This document shows positions 4,949 through 5,087 of a DNA stretch of 5,087 nucleotides, piece by piece; within the stretch, counting starts at the first letter, position 1; each line of letters opens with the position of its first letter. Both the position numbers and the translations under genes were made by a program. The stretch is from DASUBV01 sp035532295 (GTDB lineage: Bacteria; Actinomycetota; Actinomycetes; Streptosporangiales; Streptosporangiaceae), in contig DATKRH010000126.1 of assembly GCA_035532295.1 (NCBI GenBank), positions 1 through 5,087 of the forward strand, written 5' to 3'. The notes beneath the pieces were generated by a model. It was given only the letters and a program-made list of their open reading frames with translations, was not told where the DNA came from and searched no databases.

Positions 4949-5087
4949 GTGGCAAGATTCCTTGCAGTCGCCTCACCTAGCAAGGTAACTTGTATTTGTG
5001 CGCCGTACATCGCATCCAGCGCCCGCAAGCATGGCATCAGTGACGAGGACATGCTGCATGCCTTTCGTAACGTGATCCGCACCGAGG
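4949..5087 (+). CDS. Small toxin-like protein, partial, runs off the right edge
   Basis: One frame at the right edge reads YIASSARKHGISDEDMLHAF, then RNVIRTE, and is cut by the window end. The pattern ARKHG-(I/V)-(S/T/P)-DEDM-HA-RN-IR is, from memory, the N-terminus of a common family of small actinomycete proteins (about 80-100 residues) that often sit beside a helix-turn-helix partner and look like toxin components; the biochemical role is not known to me. The start is uncertain: GTG 4949 is in frame but has no ribosome binding site and lies upstream of the possible promoter, GTG 4919 overlaps the previous stop, and only ATT or ATC codons lie after the promoter. The N-terminus could therefore be degraded or use a rare start. 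Lower GC than the neighbours suggests separate acquisition. Confidence 0.4.
   Translation, partial: MARFLAVASPSKVTCICAPYIASSARKHGISDEDMLHAFRNVIRTE
4952..4992. promoter_or_regulatory. Pair of operator-like palindromes
   Basis: GCAAG-ATTC-CTTGC (4952-4965) is a perfect 5-bp inverted repeat with a 4-nt centre. GCAAG-GTAA-CTTGt (4980-4993) repeats the same outer bases with one change at the last position. The centres are 28 bp apart. Two copies of the same dyad in front of a gene are typical of a repressor operator, for example an autoregulated toxin-antitoxin promoter. The stretch is also lower in GC than what precedes it. Confidence 0.45.
4962..4991 (+). promoter_or_regulatory. Possible promoter
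   Basis: TTGCAG (4962-4967) and TAACTT (4986-4991) are separated by 18 nt, which fits the housekeeping sigma-factor pattern. Both boxes overlap the two palindromes, as expected for a repressed promoter. Transcription would begin near 4998. The prediction rests on short motifs only. Confidence 0.3.

Noticed and set aside
1..5087. CRISPR array, tRNA, rRNA or riboswitch
   Set aside because: No regularly spaced repeats, no cloverleaf or conserved rRNA stretches and no recognisable riboswitch core were seen on either strand.

Overview
The window is about 70% GC, and its real reading frames put G or C at most third codon positions. That points to a high-GC actinomycete. The protein fragments remind me of mobile-element genes from Streptosporangiales-type genomes, but that is recollection and no search was run. 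There are no rRNA or tRNA genes, no CRISPR array and no housekeeping genes. It reads as an accessory region made mostly of decayed mobile-element genes, with one apparently intact insertion sequence.

Left part (1-1479). A coding segment of unknown function runs leftward off the edge (minus strand, 1 to about 300). Rightward from 301 comes a series of damaged frames: a helical unknown gene with a frameshift near 430; a small unknown protein (from about 599) that has no stop of its own; and, in the same frame, a serine recombinase of the resolvase/invertase family (911-1479). The recombinase keeps its N-terminal catalytic serine motif, its LDRLSRS motif and its C-terminal helix-turn-helix. It has lost roughly 60 nt between the first two, which also shifts the frame, so it is a pseudogene.

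Middle (1480-2478). One clean gene, 1650-2273, encodes a 207-residue unknown protein with a possible helix-turn-helix. A headless, frameshifted C-terminal remnant of another gene follows (2282-2436).

Insertion sequence (2479-3850). This is a 1372-bp ISAzo13-family element with one intact DDE transposase and imperfect 35-bp terminal inverted repeats, which I found by comparing the two ends directly (23 of 35 positions match). The right repeat contains the transposase stop codon.

Right part (3851-5087). About 350 bp show no convincing gene but hold several hairpins: a 31-nt near-perfect palindrome at 3960-3990 and a T5/A5 inverted repeat at 4077-4105. Next are two abutting gene fragments in different frames. 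The first is unknown. The second looks like an internal piece of a TraG/VirD4-like conjugation ATPase, cut off at both ends. After 4922 the GC content falls, and two similar 14-bp palindromes spaced 28 bp apart overlap a possible promoter. They precede the start of a small toxin-like gene that runs off the right edge.

The genes do not form a working pathway. The recombinase, transposase and conjugation-ATPase remnants together suggest an eroded integrative element later hit by an ISAzo13 element. The best candidates for something undescribed are the operator-like palindrome pair at the right edge and the structured DNA at 3930-4115.
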